A DNA stretch of 64,000 bases from Gonapodya prolifera JEL478 (lineage: Eukaryota > Monoblepharomycota > Monoblepharidomycetes > Monoblepharidales > Gonapodyaceae): assembly GCA_001574975.1 (NCBI GenBank), contig KQ965819.1:45636-109635 (forward strand). Direction: 5' to 3'. Shown in pieces: positions 33,611 to 46,039 of this stretch. A model generated the notes under the pieces. The model did no database searches and was not told the origin of the DNA. It was given only the letters and a program-made list of their open reading frames with translations. A program made the translations under genes and the position numbers. How positions within the stretch are numbered: position 1 is the first letter of the stretch; each line of letters begins with the position of its first letter.

Positions 33611-34655
33611 TTATTCGCTCTTCGTCCTCGCTAGCCATTTGATGTCAAGGTCTCTGAACACTTTCCTGCTGTTCTCCAACATCAACGCTTCTACCTCCTC
33701 TTTCGCGACTCCTTTTCGTTTCACCACTTCTTCGAGTGAGATAATTATTTGACTAGGCTCGTTCTGTGCCCCTGCCACAGCGGCAAGAGCGGGAGAGTCC
33801 GTTTCCAACAGCAAGTTCGTCAAAGGAATGGCAGTTACCAGGGTTTGCTTCTGCGGAGAGCGGACCACAGAGGGTGGCACTGAGAGGAAGTAGCCAAGCG
33901 ATACAGCAGCAAGAGCGTTGGGAACGGAGCCATCGAAAGCGTGTAGAATTGCACGATACGGTGGGACGTTTAGTTCTCTATTCAGTCGCACGAGAGCCAA
34001 TAGTCAATGACTCTTGCAGGAATGAGCAGCTTGTCGGTATCACTCACCGAAGAATGTCAATGGTATACTTCCCTGCGCTTCGTGAGTGGCAGTTTACAGG
34101 TAAGTCTGCATCCATTGCGCATCGTACAAGTTGTCGAAAAACTTCTTTCTGCTCTTCCTTCACCTCGAGCTCCCGAGCCTCTACCGCTTCCTTCTTTGCA
34201 CTGTCCTTCTTCAGTTCTCGCACTTGACTCGCGGTGAATCCAGGATGAATTACATGAGGGGTGAAGTCAAGGCCCACTTCCCCGACTGCGATGAGTTTCT
34301 CCTTGTGCTTGTGAATGAATTCTAGAGCTGGTGGCACGTCGGAGAGACGGGCTGCTCGTTCTCGAGTTGTCGCAACATCTTCAATTTGGTTTGGTTGTCC
34401 AGAGACATCATTTCTGGGCGCTGACCCAGACACAATCTCCTTCTGAACTGGATGCAGTCCCGCGCATGGCCATATTTCCGGATACGACCCAGATTCGGCC
34501 AGCAAAAGGACTTCTTCACATTCCTCAACAGTTTCGGGAACAGTGACGATGCCACGCACCCCCACAGCGCGAGCCCGATCCAAAGCTGCAGGCAGGTCGG
34601 TGCCTGCGAAATTCGGTGGGTACAGATGGGCGTGAACGTCGACGAGGGGGTGCAT
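33611..34655 (-). CDS. TatD-family metal-dependent hydrolase (TATDN3-like)
   Basis: Two exons (34655-34048, 33977-33611), 975 nt: 324 residues. TatD enzymes are metal-dependent deoxyribonucleases of the amidohydrolase TIM-barrel superfamily. Metal ligands are visible in order: VDVHAHLYPP (HxH), GEVGLDF (Glu), PVNCHSRSAG (His), ILHAFDGS (His) and LLETDSPAL (Asp). A charged, Lys/Glu-rich stretch (about residues 165-185) forms a helical insertion between the Glu and the first later His. ATG at 34655 is immediately followed by the first metal motif, as usual. No targeting signal is seen, so it is cytosolic or nuclear. The start is 152 bp from the stop of the SH3 membrane protein gene, same strand. 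Confidence 0.92.
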
Positions 34656-34807
34656 GCCACAATTTGTGAGAGGGCTTTGTTTCCAAAGAAATTGCACGAA
34701 ACTCTTCTCTAAATAACGATTGAAAATCAGCATACATTGCGCTATTGGTATTGTACTCGTAGATTTGAATATACATTGACACGGTAGGTGGACATGCTGC
34801 TGCAGGC

Positions 34808-37800
34808 TCATTGACCTTGGAGGAGGATAGCCGAGCGGTCGAAGTACGTGAATGGAACGAAGCCCGTAGCATTCGTCCGTAAATTCTTGGCGTAGCACCA
34901 CCCGTCTGGGAAGACTCGAGAGACGTAGGCTGGGAAGGTATTCGAGTGCTCAGAGACACTTCAGAAGGACAATTCCGCATTATCAACTCACCCTCGTCGC
35001 CAGCGACAAGTGCCATTTCGTCTTGGTTCGAGGGTTCGTGCGTGACTCTGAAGAGTAGCGAACGAATGATTATGTAAACATCAAAATATTCGAAAACTCA
35101 GTCGGGCAACAACTCCAGTAACTTACGTGGCAGTCAGTGTCGAATTGATCGCAACACCATCCTCGGAGCTCGGGTCCCCACCAAGCGCGAGATACGCCGG
35201 GCTAATTGCCGACAACGTTGCACTTCCCGACGGGGACACTAGGTTTGTGGAATCCAACAGCGGGCGTCCTCTAAACTCGGTAGCAGTCGGGGTCTGTGTT
35301 ACTGGAGTTTTGAGCGCATCGACCACGGCATTCTGAGCTGCCAGACGATCCACGACGCTCATGCGATCTCCGGCACCCGCTCCTATTCCACTTCGAGGTC
35401 TTGAACCACTTCGACTTTCGGGTCGGACATCCGTGCGAGACTTTCGCTTTTCGGAACGGCTTTCAGGACGAGAATCGGGTCGTTGCTTAGGGCGGTCTCC
35501 TTCCCGAGATTTGCGCTTCTCTCGTGTGTCGATTTGAGGCGAGCGAGGTGCGGGTCTAAATACCACGGGGAGTGACTCAGCGGGATGGACGTCAGCCATG
35601 CTCTGTAAGATAACATACTCGATATCTGCCATTCGAGGGGGTCCAACATTATACTGGCCGTCGGTCGAGGTTCCTCGAGGCAGGAGCGGAATTTGCGACA
35701 TCGTGGAATAATAACTTGAAGGGTCGTAGCTATGAACTTCAGTCTGCCGCTGCTGCAGCGTTTGTTTCGATGTCGTTACTCACCTCCTGGAATCCATAGT
35801 AGGCGAATGCGGGTGCTCCAACTCGGCAGATGCACGACTCCTGACGGAGCTGATCGCAAACGGAGAGAAACTCTTCGACAACGGTTTTACAAACGTGATT
35901 ATTCGCACATACTCACCCTTTTCTACTGATGGGGGATGACGGAGGAACAGATCGAAGCTTCTCGTGAAGTCTGGAAGGATCCAATGCCTATAACACACCA
36001 AATTGACCCACACTTTGGTTCAAAGGGGCCGTTCCAAGAGGGATAACCTTCACCACAACTCACCGCCATCGGGAAGAACCCAGTCTGGTTCCCCGTGGTA
36101 ACATTACTCCCCAACGCCCACCCATCGGGGTACATCTCCTTGACAAAAACCTCATCTCCTTCCCTGATCGAAATCTCGTCCGGGTTCGTCGCGCGGTACC
36201 CGGCGATGGCAGCGAGGACGATGTTGGGGTACTTGATCTCGCTCTGGTCGAGCTTTTCGTCCTTTTGGCCGCTGAGCGCCGCCAGCGCAGCGTTGGGGAG
36301 CGAGCCCTGATTCTTCATGACCGCCGACTGGGGAGTGCCGTCTTCGGGGGATCGGAACGGGACGGGGGCGAGGAGGTTTTGGTAGGGGTACTCTAACGAC
36401 GGGGGGAGCTGCTTGAACCCAGGGATGACGGGGGAGAAGCCGTCGTTCTGGCCGGGCGGATTCGACCCGCCCCCAGTGTACGCGGGGGCGGGTTTCGCCA
36501 GGGACCCCTTCTTGGACCCTTGGCTCCGAGGGAGGCGGTCGGACATGTCCGTTCCGTCGTCGAACTGTTGAGCGTTGCGGGCTCGACGACGGTACGCCCA
36601 GATGCTGGCAGCGATCACGGCGACAAGAGCGACGACCCCGCCGACGGCGCTTGCGATGATGGGGATCAATGGTGGGTCGTTGTTTTGGGTTCCGCCACCC
36701 CCACCGCTACCGGAATCAAATAGGTTTTGCCGAAATGGAAAGAAACTCTGGGTTTGGCAGTTTCACGTACACGTTGTTTGCACCAGCTCCGGCAGACGTG
36801 GTTGCGACGCTTTGTTGGACCGACGCAGGCGACGTTGCTTCGACAGGTGAGGGAGCAGCGGCAGTGGTTGGAGCAACTGAGGGCGCCGAGGACGCGAGCA
36901 TGGAAGACGAGGGAGCTGAGATAAATGGACGGACGTGTTAATAATGGATAAGCGTCAATGGGGAGTTAGGGTGAGACGCGCACCAGGTATAGTGGTCGTG
37001 GAGACGGCGACTGGTACAGATATGTGGTAAGAATTTTATTTTTGGGTGAGTGGTGAGGCATGGTTACTGACCGCAAGTGGTTCCTTGAAGGGTATATCCC
37101 GAAAGACATTCTAGGTAACACGGAATGTTGAACCACTACGTTTGTTGGGGCAAGTTCGTGGGAGCACTCACGGATCTTGCAGGTTCCGTTGGAGCAGAAT
37201 CCAACTCCAGTTCCTGTGTTTCCTGTGCAATTGGGCCCACATCCACCGCTATTTATGGATGTGGATCGACGATTCAATGACACTTGTATCATGGAGGAAT
37301 CACAATCACGCGGAAGCGTACCAGAGTGTACCGCACTGTCCGCAGTTGTCATAGTCCGAGAGAAAGCTGGTTGTGGTGCCGCGGAGGTGTCAGGCAAGAT
37401 GTAGCGTTGAAACTTGGGGAGACAGAAGACTCACTTTGCACAAACGCCATTACACGAATTCGCGCATCCGATACAAGCACCCGCCGTCACGTTGGAGCAC
37501 GTTGCACCTTCAGAGCACCTGTCAAGTCGTTCGAAGTGTCAACAGTGATTCTTTCATTTTTCCACAATCATGGGTGAATGCCAAGCCCACGCACCATCCA
37601 CTCGTAGCGGTGCAGCAGATGGCCTGCTGCGGGATACATCCGTTCACGCCCCAGACACAGGCCTTGAGCTGGGGGATTCCACATGACCCCGATTGGCGAC
37701 GGTGAAGGGTGGTGTTGGATCCGTGGGATAGTTGGATGCCCGGCGCAAGTTCTTCGGAGGGGAATCAGTCGCATCTGTCGATTTTTGTTCGAGGATAGAC

Positions 37801-37919
37801 CGCGATAAAACCAACAACGTACTGAGTGGTTCTGCAAGTCCTCTGAGCGACCCTTCCGTCCAGCTGGGAGAAGCCGCGAGGAGGAAGAGGAGGGCGACAA
37901 GGTCGCGGAGAGTGGGCAT
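34808..37919 (-). CDS. Single-pass membrane protein with Cys-rich ectodomain and two cytoplasmic SH3 domains
   Basis: ATG at 37919 gives a signal peptide (MPTLRDLVALLFLLAASPSW). The ectodomain exons are Cys-rich and EGF-like (CIPQQAICCTATSGWC; CSNVTAGACIGCANSCNGVC; CGPNCTGNTGTGVGFCSNG; CYLECLSGYTLQG), followed by a Ser/Thr/Pro/Ala mucin-like stalk. The membrane span is IIASAVGGVVALVAVIAASIWAY, then basic RRRAR. The cytoplasmic part holds SH3 domain 1 (AGYRATNPDEISIREGDEVF, MYPDGWALGSN, TGFFPM). A long charged, Arg/Ser-rich linker (35123-35700) follows. SH3 domain 2, joined across an intron at about 34978, reads NQDEMALVAGDE, YVSRVFPDGWCYAKN and GFVPFTYF, ending TGA at 34808. Similar architecture occurs in fungal surface sensors that recruit proline-rich partners. 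Ligand and partners unknown. It is divergent from the K+ channel gene, with 394 bp between starts. Confidence 0.8.
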
Positions 37920-38313
37920 CGCTGGACTGACTCCGCTCGGTGTCCCGTCTTCGAGGTGGGCTTGTCCGTGCAAGTGGCAATTGGGGCGGGGAGGGTCGGT
38001 CGCTTGATCCACAAAAATAGTGTGGCGTTGCTCAACTCTGGCGTTGGCCGAATTTGGCAATGTGGACCTTTCAGTGAAAAAACTAGAAAGAAAGTTTGCG
38101 CTTCCAATATCGATTTTTTCGTTTGGGGTCTTGTCGTACATATCCGGGTCAAATCTTCGCCCCCGACGAATATAAGCTCAAATGAGAAAAAATATTAATT
38201 AAATTTCTGATTCATTTTCGTTCACTCTTTCTAAGAATCGCTGGTGTGGGGCATTTGCGCGCTTTGGCCGTGTTCTTCGCCACAAGCATCACCTTGTTTT
38301 TCATCCCCTTGGA

Positions 38314-40584
38314 ATGTACGCTCTGCAGCTCTTCGGGCTCAACAACCTCGTCAATCGTCCATCCAAACCGGGTGCAGAGACCCCTGGGAACGATGACCCC
38401 GATTCTCCCGATTCAAGACCATACAGCTCATTCTTCGGTGGCCGAAGGAGCGAGGCGAATCCCAATCGACCGTGGGCTCCGATTGCACCCATAATCGATG
38501 TCTTTGATCAGATGATGCCCGTACACTGGAGGCTGCCCATTCCGAGACTGGGAAGCCTGATACATCTCGAGGATGGACCAAATACTCACAGGCCCCTGGG
38601 TCCCGCCGAGCTGCTCTTCCACGGTGACGAATCCGAAATGAAGGGAAATATTCCTTTGTGGAGGAAACAGATCCGACGGTATGGAGTTTCGAGCAGAAGC
38701 TTATGGAGAACGACAACTCACCCTTCGCTTCAGGATGATCACCGATCCAGAATCCAGCAAACTTGCATACGGACTACACGTCTTTTTCACAGCTGTGATC
38801 CTCATATCCATCGTGGACATGTGTCTGCTCAGCGTTCCGCATTTGGACCAGTATCAGTGGGCCCAGGTTTGTAAATACTTACCGAATTGTTTCGACCCCT
38901 TGCAGTCATCTAACATTCCAGCGAATATCCAGTTGACTCTATTTGCGACAGAATGCTTCGTCGGGGTCACATTTTTCGTTGAAATGGTTCTACGATGGAT
39001 GGGATTCGCCTCGTGGAAAGAAATACTCCAGCCCATGAAGTGCGTAGCACTAGCATTGCACTTCTCCATCTCTTTATCCACAAACCTTCCATTTTTAGCA
39101 TGATCGACCTTCTCGCATGCATGCCCTTCGTCCTCGAAGCAGCTGTGCTCGGGATCATGGGCTTCGATTTCATCGCCACATCGACGAACGAGGCCACGTT
39201 CGCCTTGGTCAAGATCTTCCGTCTTCTCAGAGTGTTCAGGTTGTTCCGGCTTGCGAGTAAATCGGATAAGATCCAACTCATGGCTGGTGAGTCTGTGGTG
39301 CACTTCGGATGGTATTTTTCACCTTGAAACAAATCCTCTGACGACGTTCTTTCAAGTCGCCCTGTGGGAATCGCGCGAGGGTATTCTTGCGTTGCTCTAT
39401 GTGATCCCTCTCACTGTGATCTTTTTTGCGACCATTGTTTATTACGCCGAACAGGTACGCATACACCACCGTTGATCATTATATATCTTACTCACCAATG
39501 TGACGTCCTTCCCCAAGACTGGAGAATACTACAACGACGGTGTCTGGTACTACGTCGCCGACAACCAGATATCCGCCTTCCAATCCATACCAGGCACATT
39601 CTGGTTCATTCTCGTCACGCTGACCACCGTTGGGGTAAGCCATCTTCGTCTTCCGTACCCACCCCCTCCTCCCACCAATCACTGCCGTCTTGCTCCTCCC
39701 AGTACGGCGACGACACGCCCCACACCACCCTAGGCCGCCTCGCGACATCAAGCGCCCTCGTGACATCCATGTTCCTGATCGCATTCCCACTGACCATGAT
39801 CCAACTTCAATACGGCGCGGCAGCCCGAAAATGGGCCGCGGGCAAAGCGGCGCGCATCGCACGGATCCAAGAAGAACGAAACAATGAAAAGCTCGCTGCA
39901 AAGGTTGATTTCACTAAGGGCAACTTGGGCCAGACGGTCAGGAAGACAGGAAACGACATGACGGAGTTTGTTTGGGCGGACGGGGATCATGACGCGCTGG
40001 TCACGCAGGCCGATACGGTGGGGCTCAGTGTGGAGTCGTTGGGGTCTCGGGACCTTCCGCATGCAGGTCCAGGTCCGAGGAAGGCAAGAGGCTCAATTTC
40101 AGGAGCGGAGCAAGCCAAGTCCGGGATCCATAGCCGAATGAACAGTGTGGGGAGTGGGAAGAAAGCGTCCCATTCTCACCTGGCCCAAGACTCCCCGAAT
40201 GCACTCGTAGCGAAAACGAACGTGGTGTCGCCCGTGAAAGTGGCTTCTGTGGCGACTCCAGTCGCCGGAACTGGAACCCTGCAAGATAACGCCATTCTCG
40301 TCGCGGCACCTCTCGACGCCATCCACTCGGCCAACTCTTTGGCGTGGGAGGTCGACGAACTGCAAAGATCAGGTGGGGCGTTGTCGAATCCAGACTTGAT
40401 ACGCACAGTGGGGCTTCCGAAGATGCCGTCAAACGCGAGCTTGATCTTCGTGAATGAACAGCCATGTAATAATTTGGAGTTGACGGTGACAGATAATGCT
40501 TCGGGGGAGGATGTGGTGAGTCGTGATTACGTGTTGGATTTCCATTGCGATCCGGTAATTTATATCTTCCAACGCCATAGTTGA
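38314..40584 (+). CDS. Voltage-gated potassium channel (Kv type, six membrane segments)
   Basis: It contains a full six-segment channel. S1 is LHVFFTAVILISIVDMCLL, S2 LFATECFVGVTFFVEMVLRW, S3 IDLLACMPFVLEAAVLG, S4 VKIFRLLRVFRLFRLASK (Arg every third residue: voltage sensor) and S5 LALLYVIPLTVIFFATIVYY. The pore helix and selectivity filter are TFWFILVTLTTVGYGDDTP, spliced across an intron inside TVG|YGD, and S6 is SALVTSMFLIAFPLTMIQL. The filter TVGYGD marks K+ selectivity. Start: ATG 38314, whose first exon ends KQIRR at a GTATGG donor and joins MITDPESSKLAYGL. The C-terminal tail of about 240 residues is Ser/Ala-rich and ends TGA at 40582-40584. No T1 or cyclic-nucleotide domain was recognised. 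Confidence 0.88.
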
Positions 40585-40825
40585 GTATGAAGTTGACAGT
40601 GCGCAATCGGACCGAATTGACGAGGCTCCTCAAGACTCTCGCAAGAAACAATTTCCTTGAATAGAGCATATATTTTTCGCTCACATAAAACATAATTTCG
40701 ATTTATTATGACTTCATACTTTCATTTATTCATACTTTCTGTTTTCTGTTTCACATTTCAGCGCGGGAGGAGCAAAACGTCACACTACCATCATCGCATA
40801 ATTAGCCCGGGAGTTTCCCCGCACC

Positions 40826-43800
40826 ATGTCACCCGCCGACAAAGTCCGCAACGAGGCACACATCGCTCACGATGCTGCACACGGCGCATTCCACCGCGTC
40901 GACCACGATGTGAAGCATTCCGCTGGTGGTGCTCCGTCTCCTGCCATAGGTCTTGAAGACATTCCCTACGACGTCGTCGGCCCGTTTCTTCGATTTTCTG
41001 GTGTTGATTTGGCTACTTCCACGTGGAAAGGATCGTGTCTTCTCCTGGTGCGGCTTCCTGGCGAGGGAAATGATGGTGTGACTCGACGTCACCGCGGAAA
41101 GGCGTCGAGCCCACGCGAAAAGGAGCCACTGGAGACTTCCTCGACACGAAACCAGCTTCGGGAGCAAAGAATTGTTGATGGGACGATACTGCCGATTATG
41201 GGTTCTGGTGTGTCTTCGATCAAAAGGTCGACGCATCAGACAACAGACCTGGATCAGTGGGATGAGTTCGGAGTGCCTCTCCCACCAAGGGGAAGGCTTC
41301 CGCTGCTAGGTTCATCTATCGGACTCGGCTGGAATGAAGCAACACGAGTGAACTCCCAGCAACCGCGCCTCATTCTTCGAGAGAGAGAGTTGAATCAATG
41401 GAACCAAACAACGTCCCCGAGCGGCTCCTCTACTGCAGGAGATACTTTCCAAATTGATCCGACTATTCTGGTTGAGGATATTTTTGGATTTAGAGTGTGG
41501 AGATTTGACATAGCGATCCGACAGGTGCGTCGACCATCTCCGAACATTTGTTGAGGACGCTCTGCTGCAGTTTCTCACAAGGTGTCCAACCGAATTAGAA
41601 TCAAGAGTACGGCAAAATCATAGACTATCGTATCGACATTCCATCCTTGGGTGCTACGGAATTATCACCTGAAATTGCGATTGACGATCTGCCAATGGGG
41701 CCAAACCATGGATCCACAGGATCACGTCACAGCCCTCCGTTAACCACAAAGGAATGGAACGCGTGGCATTCATTTGTTGTTCCTGGGCTGGAAACAAAGA
41801 TGCGGGCGGCGTTCTTTTCTTGCAATGGTTTCGAGGTGTGTTCGAAATTCTTTGCCCCAAAGTAGTGACGTAACTGATTATTGACACACGATCAACTTTC
41901 CCACATACATAGGCTACGACGCGAGACGCCCCTGAGGGCGTGGGTTTGCCAACCCTGTGGTGAGTGATACTAGAGACTTCGACTTTGCGCCGTAAGCTTG
42001 TCTGAAATGAGAGGTCATTGTTCATTTTGAAGGACGGATGTGCTCAGGTCCCATATGAAGAGTCCATTTCATGTTCTTATCGGGGGAGGAGATCAAGTGA
42101 GAACGTCTGTATAATTGTTCGTTGTTATGCGCTACTGACCGCCGGGCCGCTTGCTAGATCTATAATGACGACGTTTTCAACTCCCCCAACCAACCCATCA
42201 ATGAATGGATGAAAATCGAAAGTCGCTCAGAAAGGGAGAATCATCCTTGGACGAAAGAGATGGACGCCTTCGCCAAAAGTTTCTACTTCAAGAACTATTG
42301 TCGTGAGCTCCAGACGTGCTTAATTCTTGCCTGGAGGAGTAACAACACCCGCATTCGACCGTTTTTTAGTACACTTTATGACAAAACCGTACGCTGATGT
42401 TATTCGAACGATCCCGCACGTGTTTATATGCGGTGAGTCCAAGTGCATCTGTACTGCGGCGCTCATTGCCATTTTCTCTCAACTCTCTTCTCAAAATCCC
42501 AGATGACCATGATATCTTCGATGGGTTTGGAAGTTACCCTTCCCCCCTGCAAAACAGCCCCGTCTTCAAAGGGATTGGCGCAGTGGCGATCCAGGCATTC
42601 CTCTTGTTCCAGCACCACACAACTTCAGATCTAGCCCGCGACCACGGACTGTTCCCGGCTCGTCCTGGTTCTAATGGCATCCAACGTCGGGGATTTAACT
42701 TTGTCGTGAGGGTCAACAGAAGTGTCGCGATTGTTGGACTTGATAACAGGACGGAACGGTCGAAAGACAGAGTTCTCAGTGATGAATCCCGGGAAGCTGT
42801 GAAGGAGGCTATGCGAATGGAGGCAATCAAAGGGGGCTTGGAGCACACCCTCATTTTGAATGGTAAGTACAACTCACATTCCTTGATCCATTACGGAATC
42901 TTGCAATGACACCGTGACCTCAAAAACTTTTTCGAATTTCCATATAAATATAGCGGTTCCCATGATATTCGGTGATATTGGAAGCGTCGAAAAACTTCAA
43001 GAACGACTTAGCGAAGCTTTGAGAAGTGAAGGAGCACTTAACTGGATAGTGAAGAAATTTGGACTTTGGAAGCTGGAGACTTTGAAATTTGGAGAGGTGA
43101 GGTTGTGTACAATTTCACATGAGCCTAATGACTGATATAAGGTCGATGTCCACTTGCACTCTCTCGACGGCCAGCCTCAATTGCTGGACGACTGCATCGT
43201 GGGTAACAGCACTCGATGTGTACGGCTGATTGACTGAACCGAGAAAGCTCATTTTAGGATCACTGGACGTCTCATCACCACCTCACTGAGCGAAACTCCC
43301 TTCTTTGGGAATTCTCTCAATTTGCTGCGAGATATGGCTCCAGGGTGACGATCCTTACCGGAGACGTGCATTGCTGTGGGGTGGGAAGATTAAGGAGTGA
43401 GGGAGTAAAGACAAGGGAGGAAGAAGCAACAGACCCCATGACAATGTACCAGGTGGGCGGAACGTCGTGACATATAACTTTGACAATTGAGAGCACACCC
43501 ACTCGCTTGTTAATTAGATCATCAGCAGTGCGATCTGTAACCAGCCACCTCCTGCAATCGTCGTCCGTTGGCTTTTTGGTGAGTGTAACGGTTCAGGAAT
43601 GAAGAATTGCCGATAATATTTCCCTCTTGTACTGTTAATCAGAGGGCACCGACCACCCGCCTTCTGGTATCTTCAAGCGTCACAAGCATAATGGCCGAAT
43701 TACCGAGATTTCCGGAGATGAGATCATACTTGGACGGGTTGAAGAAGGCCTTGTGAGATTTAAAGAGGTGAGACTTCAAGAGTCACGTGAATGTTGGCCG

Positions 43801-44535
43801 AAAGACGATTTGGTCAGTCGTCGGACGTTCCTGGTCGAATTACTGACGAAGTTAATTTTTGCAACCACGATTAGCTTCACCGTCTTTGGTCGGCTTCCGT
43901 GCGCGGAGACCAAAATGCAAATAGATGGGGTGCTGGCTCGGTTGTCGAAGAGAAACCATTGGTGGGATTCCGTGATGCAGCACACTTGAAGCGTGTGGGG
44001 AAGCGTAAGCTGATTCAACATCGGTGAGTTGCATTTCAAAATTACCCATCTGTTGCCCCCCTTTCATGGCGCTCCACAACCATTACCTCGTCTACAACTC
44101 GCCACCATGACACGACTACTCCCGCCTTGTCACACTACCGCCAGAAACTGGTGTGAAATTACACAACTCCCGGGGCATGTTCCTACACGCCTATCGTTCC
44201 TCCTCCACGTCGAGCGTGCCCACTTTGCCAAATTGTCACGCAAGTTGCGCATGCCAAGGGATCCACACTTGTGGGCTGGGCAGTTGAAGAAACTAGACAA
44301 AGAAATGAAGGAAATGGCGAGAAAGATAGGGCCGGAGACGAATGTTTATGGTGTGGTTGTCGAGGGGCTGGAGGGGTGGCCGAACCGCGATGTCATTACG
44401 CCATTAGAGCAAAGCAAAGGATTGGGGAGGATTGAAGCTCAGCTGCCGAGGAGCTCAGCTGCCGAGGAGAAGATGGTAGACATGATAGGGTTGGGAAGTT
44501 TGGCGCCCCAGTACATTGGGCAATTGGAGGAGTGA
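40826..44535 (+). CDS. PhoD-like metallophosphatase family protein
   Basis: Exons spread over 3.7 kb (in-frame pieces at 40826-40965, about 41000-41075, 41600-41840, 41915-42300, 42340-42430, 42500-42865, 42955-43100, 43140-43200, 43260-43440, 43520-43780 and 44090-44535). Phosphatase motifs are LIGGGDQIYNDDVF (Asp and Asn metal ligands), FICDDHDIFDGFGSYP (the PhoD-type HDxxDG block), and TILTGDVHCCGVGRL (late Asp-His). The N-terminal GPFLRFSGVDLATSTWKGS fits the beta-sandwich region of fungal PhoD-like proteins. These fungal proteins lack a clear signal peptide and their substrate is unknown. The final exon (LPGHVPTRLSFLLHVERAHF) ends TGA at 44533-44535. Some splice sites near 43780-44090 are unresolved, so a damaged 3' end is possible. 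Confidence 0.75.
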
Positions 44536-44749
44536 CACTTCTGTTGAAGGATCGAAGTCTCGAATTGACTTTATTGCTCTAATGAAGGAATCATGATCGC
44601 ATACATAGTGACAGATCTTCACCAGTACTGCAAATGCACTTACAAGCACGACAGATTACTATATCAATCGTAATCATATGTAGTTCACAAATAAATCATA
44701 AATAATACGATATATAGTGAATATCATGTTGCGAATAACCTAGGGTAGA

Positions 44750-45960
44750 TCATGCTAGTCGTTCCATGATGCTCCAGAGTTCGTCTTGGAGCTCTTCGAT
44801 CGTTGGGCGTTTGGTGGGGATTGGGGAGAGGCAGGATACGATGAGGGACCGGACTACAGGAAAAAGTGCAGTGCAGAACGTCACCGATAAGATAGATTAC
44901 AACGACGGTAAAGGACGTAGAGATCAGCTTACTCTGAGGGTCAACCGTCATCCATTCAGGGCCCCAACGAGGCGTCCATTGGCGCTGGTAATTTGCCAAC
45001 CAGATCTCCTCGCCCCGTGGCGTAAGAACGGCTGGGCGTTCGGGTCATGGGAGCTCGCTGAAAACCTGAAGGATTGAGTAAAAGTAAAAGTTACAACCCT
45101 ACTGATAACGTCGTTTGAACGCCCCCGTAGGGTACATACATTTGATGCAAAATAAGACCGGGGGCGAAAACATCCAGCTGGCTTGCCATGTGCCAGCCCC
45201 ATCAGCTGCTCGGCTGGGTTGTAATTGAAAGTTCCTGAGAACTACCCCGTGCCCAAGAGAACTGGGTCTCCAGCCTGCGCCTAATTCAAGAAGCAAGCAG
45301 AGATGGAAATGCTTAAAATTACCGAGTCGGAGAAAATGTAAATCATGACGATCAACTCACGGCATGCCCAAAATCCGCAAGGACAATCCCCCCGGGTCGC
45401 GTTGCCGGGTCCGAGTACAAAACCTGACCGGGTTTGAGGTCGCGGTGGACGACGTTGCGCTTGTGGGACGGCGTTCACAAGCGAAGTGCCACAGGGCAAG
45501 AATACAGTTCCGCCCGAGGCCATCAACCATTGCGTAGATGGCCTCGTGGAGGTTCCAACAGTGTAGAATTTCATTACGAGCGCCACTATTCGTAAGAGAT
45601 GGCATGTTATGCTCTACCGAGATGGGAAATTAACCATGATCCAATGGACTCACCGCACCCTGGTTCGTGGCACTGTGCTATGTAAAGAAACTCGACAAGG
45701 TTGTCTTTGCGGAGCGGACTCCGCGTCTTGGCCAGCTCCCGAGCAATTTCTAACTCCACGCTGCTGATGTGGACTGCTTTGTCCACAACATGCAGGCCAC
45801 CCTGTCAACAGACAAAACAATGAATGAGTGTGCAAGAATTACTAAGATGCGGCAGCAGAGTTTACCCGCTTGACGACGCGAACTTCGCCGAGTTTCTAGC
45901 CCTGGAACTCCTGCACAAGCTCCTCGGCGATGGGGATACCTTGTTGAGGTCCACGGCATG
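44750..45960 (-). pseudogene. Protein kinase domain, apparently degenerate
   Basis: Kinase signatures appear on the - strand: NLVEFLYIAQCHEPGC (hinge region), VVHRDLKPGQVLYSDPATRG (catalytic loop HRDLKPxxV), GGIVLADFGHA (DFG), LDVFAPGLILHQM (where LDVWSFGxxL is usual) and a C-terminal LSPIPTKRPTIEELQDELW ending TGA at 44750. The catalytic-loop Asn is Gln or Val-shifted and no glycine-rich loop is visible. The likely N-lobe strand (EFQG-stop-KLGEVRVVKRG) is interrupted by TAG at 45896-45898. It could be a pseudokinase or a pseudogene. TKL-like by overall feel only. Confidence 0.55.
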
Positions 45961-46039
45961 AAGTGCGGGTGATGGGGTCGGCGGGGGTGTGGAAGTGTTG
46001 ACGGCAGTGTCAACGAGCAGCATGTCGTGGTTTCAGCTG

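Noticed and set aside
34825-34900. tRNA-like A-box (gatagccgagcggtcgaag)
   Set aside because: No matching B-box (GGTTCRANTCC) or cloverleaf follows; the segment is the 3' coding end of the SH3 gene.
39364-39700. Start of a 406-codon frame inside the K+ channel region
   Set aside because: Its first part reads through channel introns and an exon in the wrong frame; only the C-terminal portion (from TVGYGDD on) is channel sequence.
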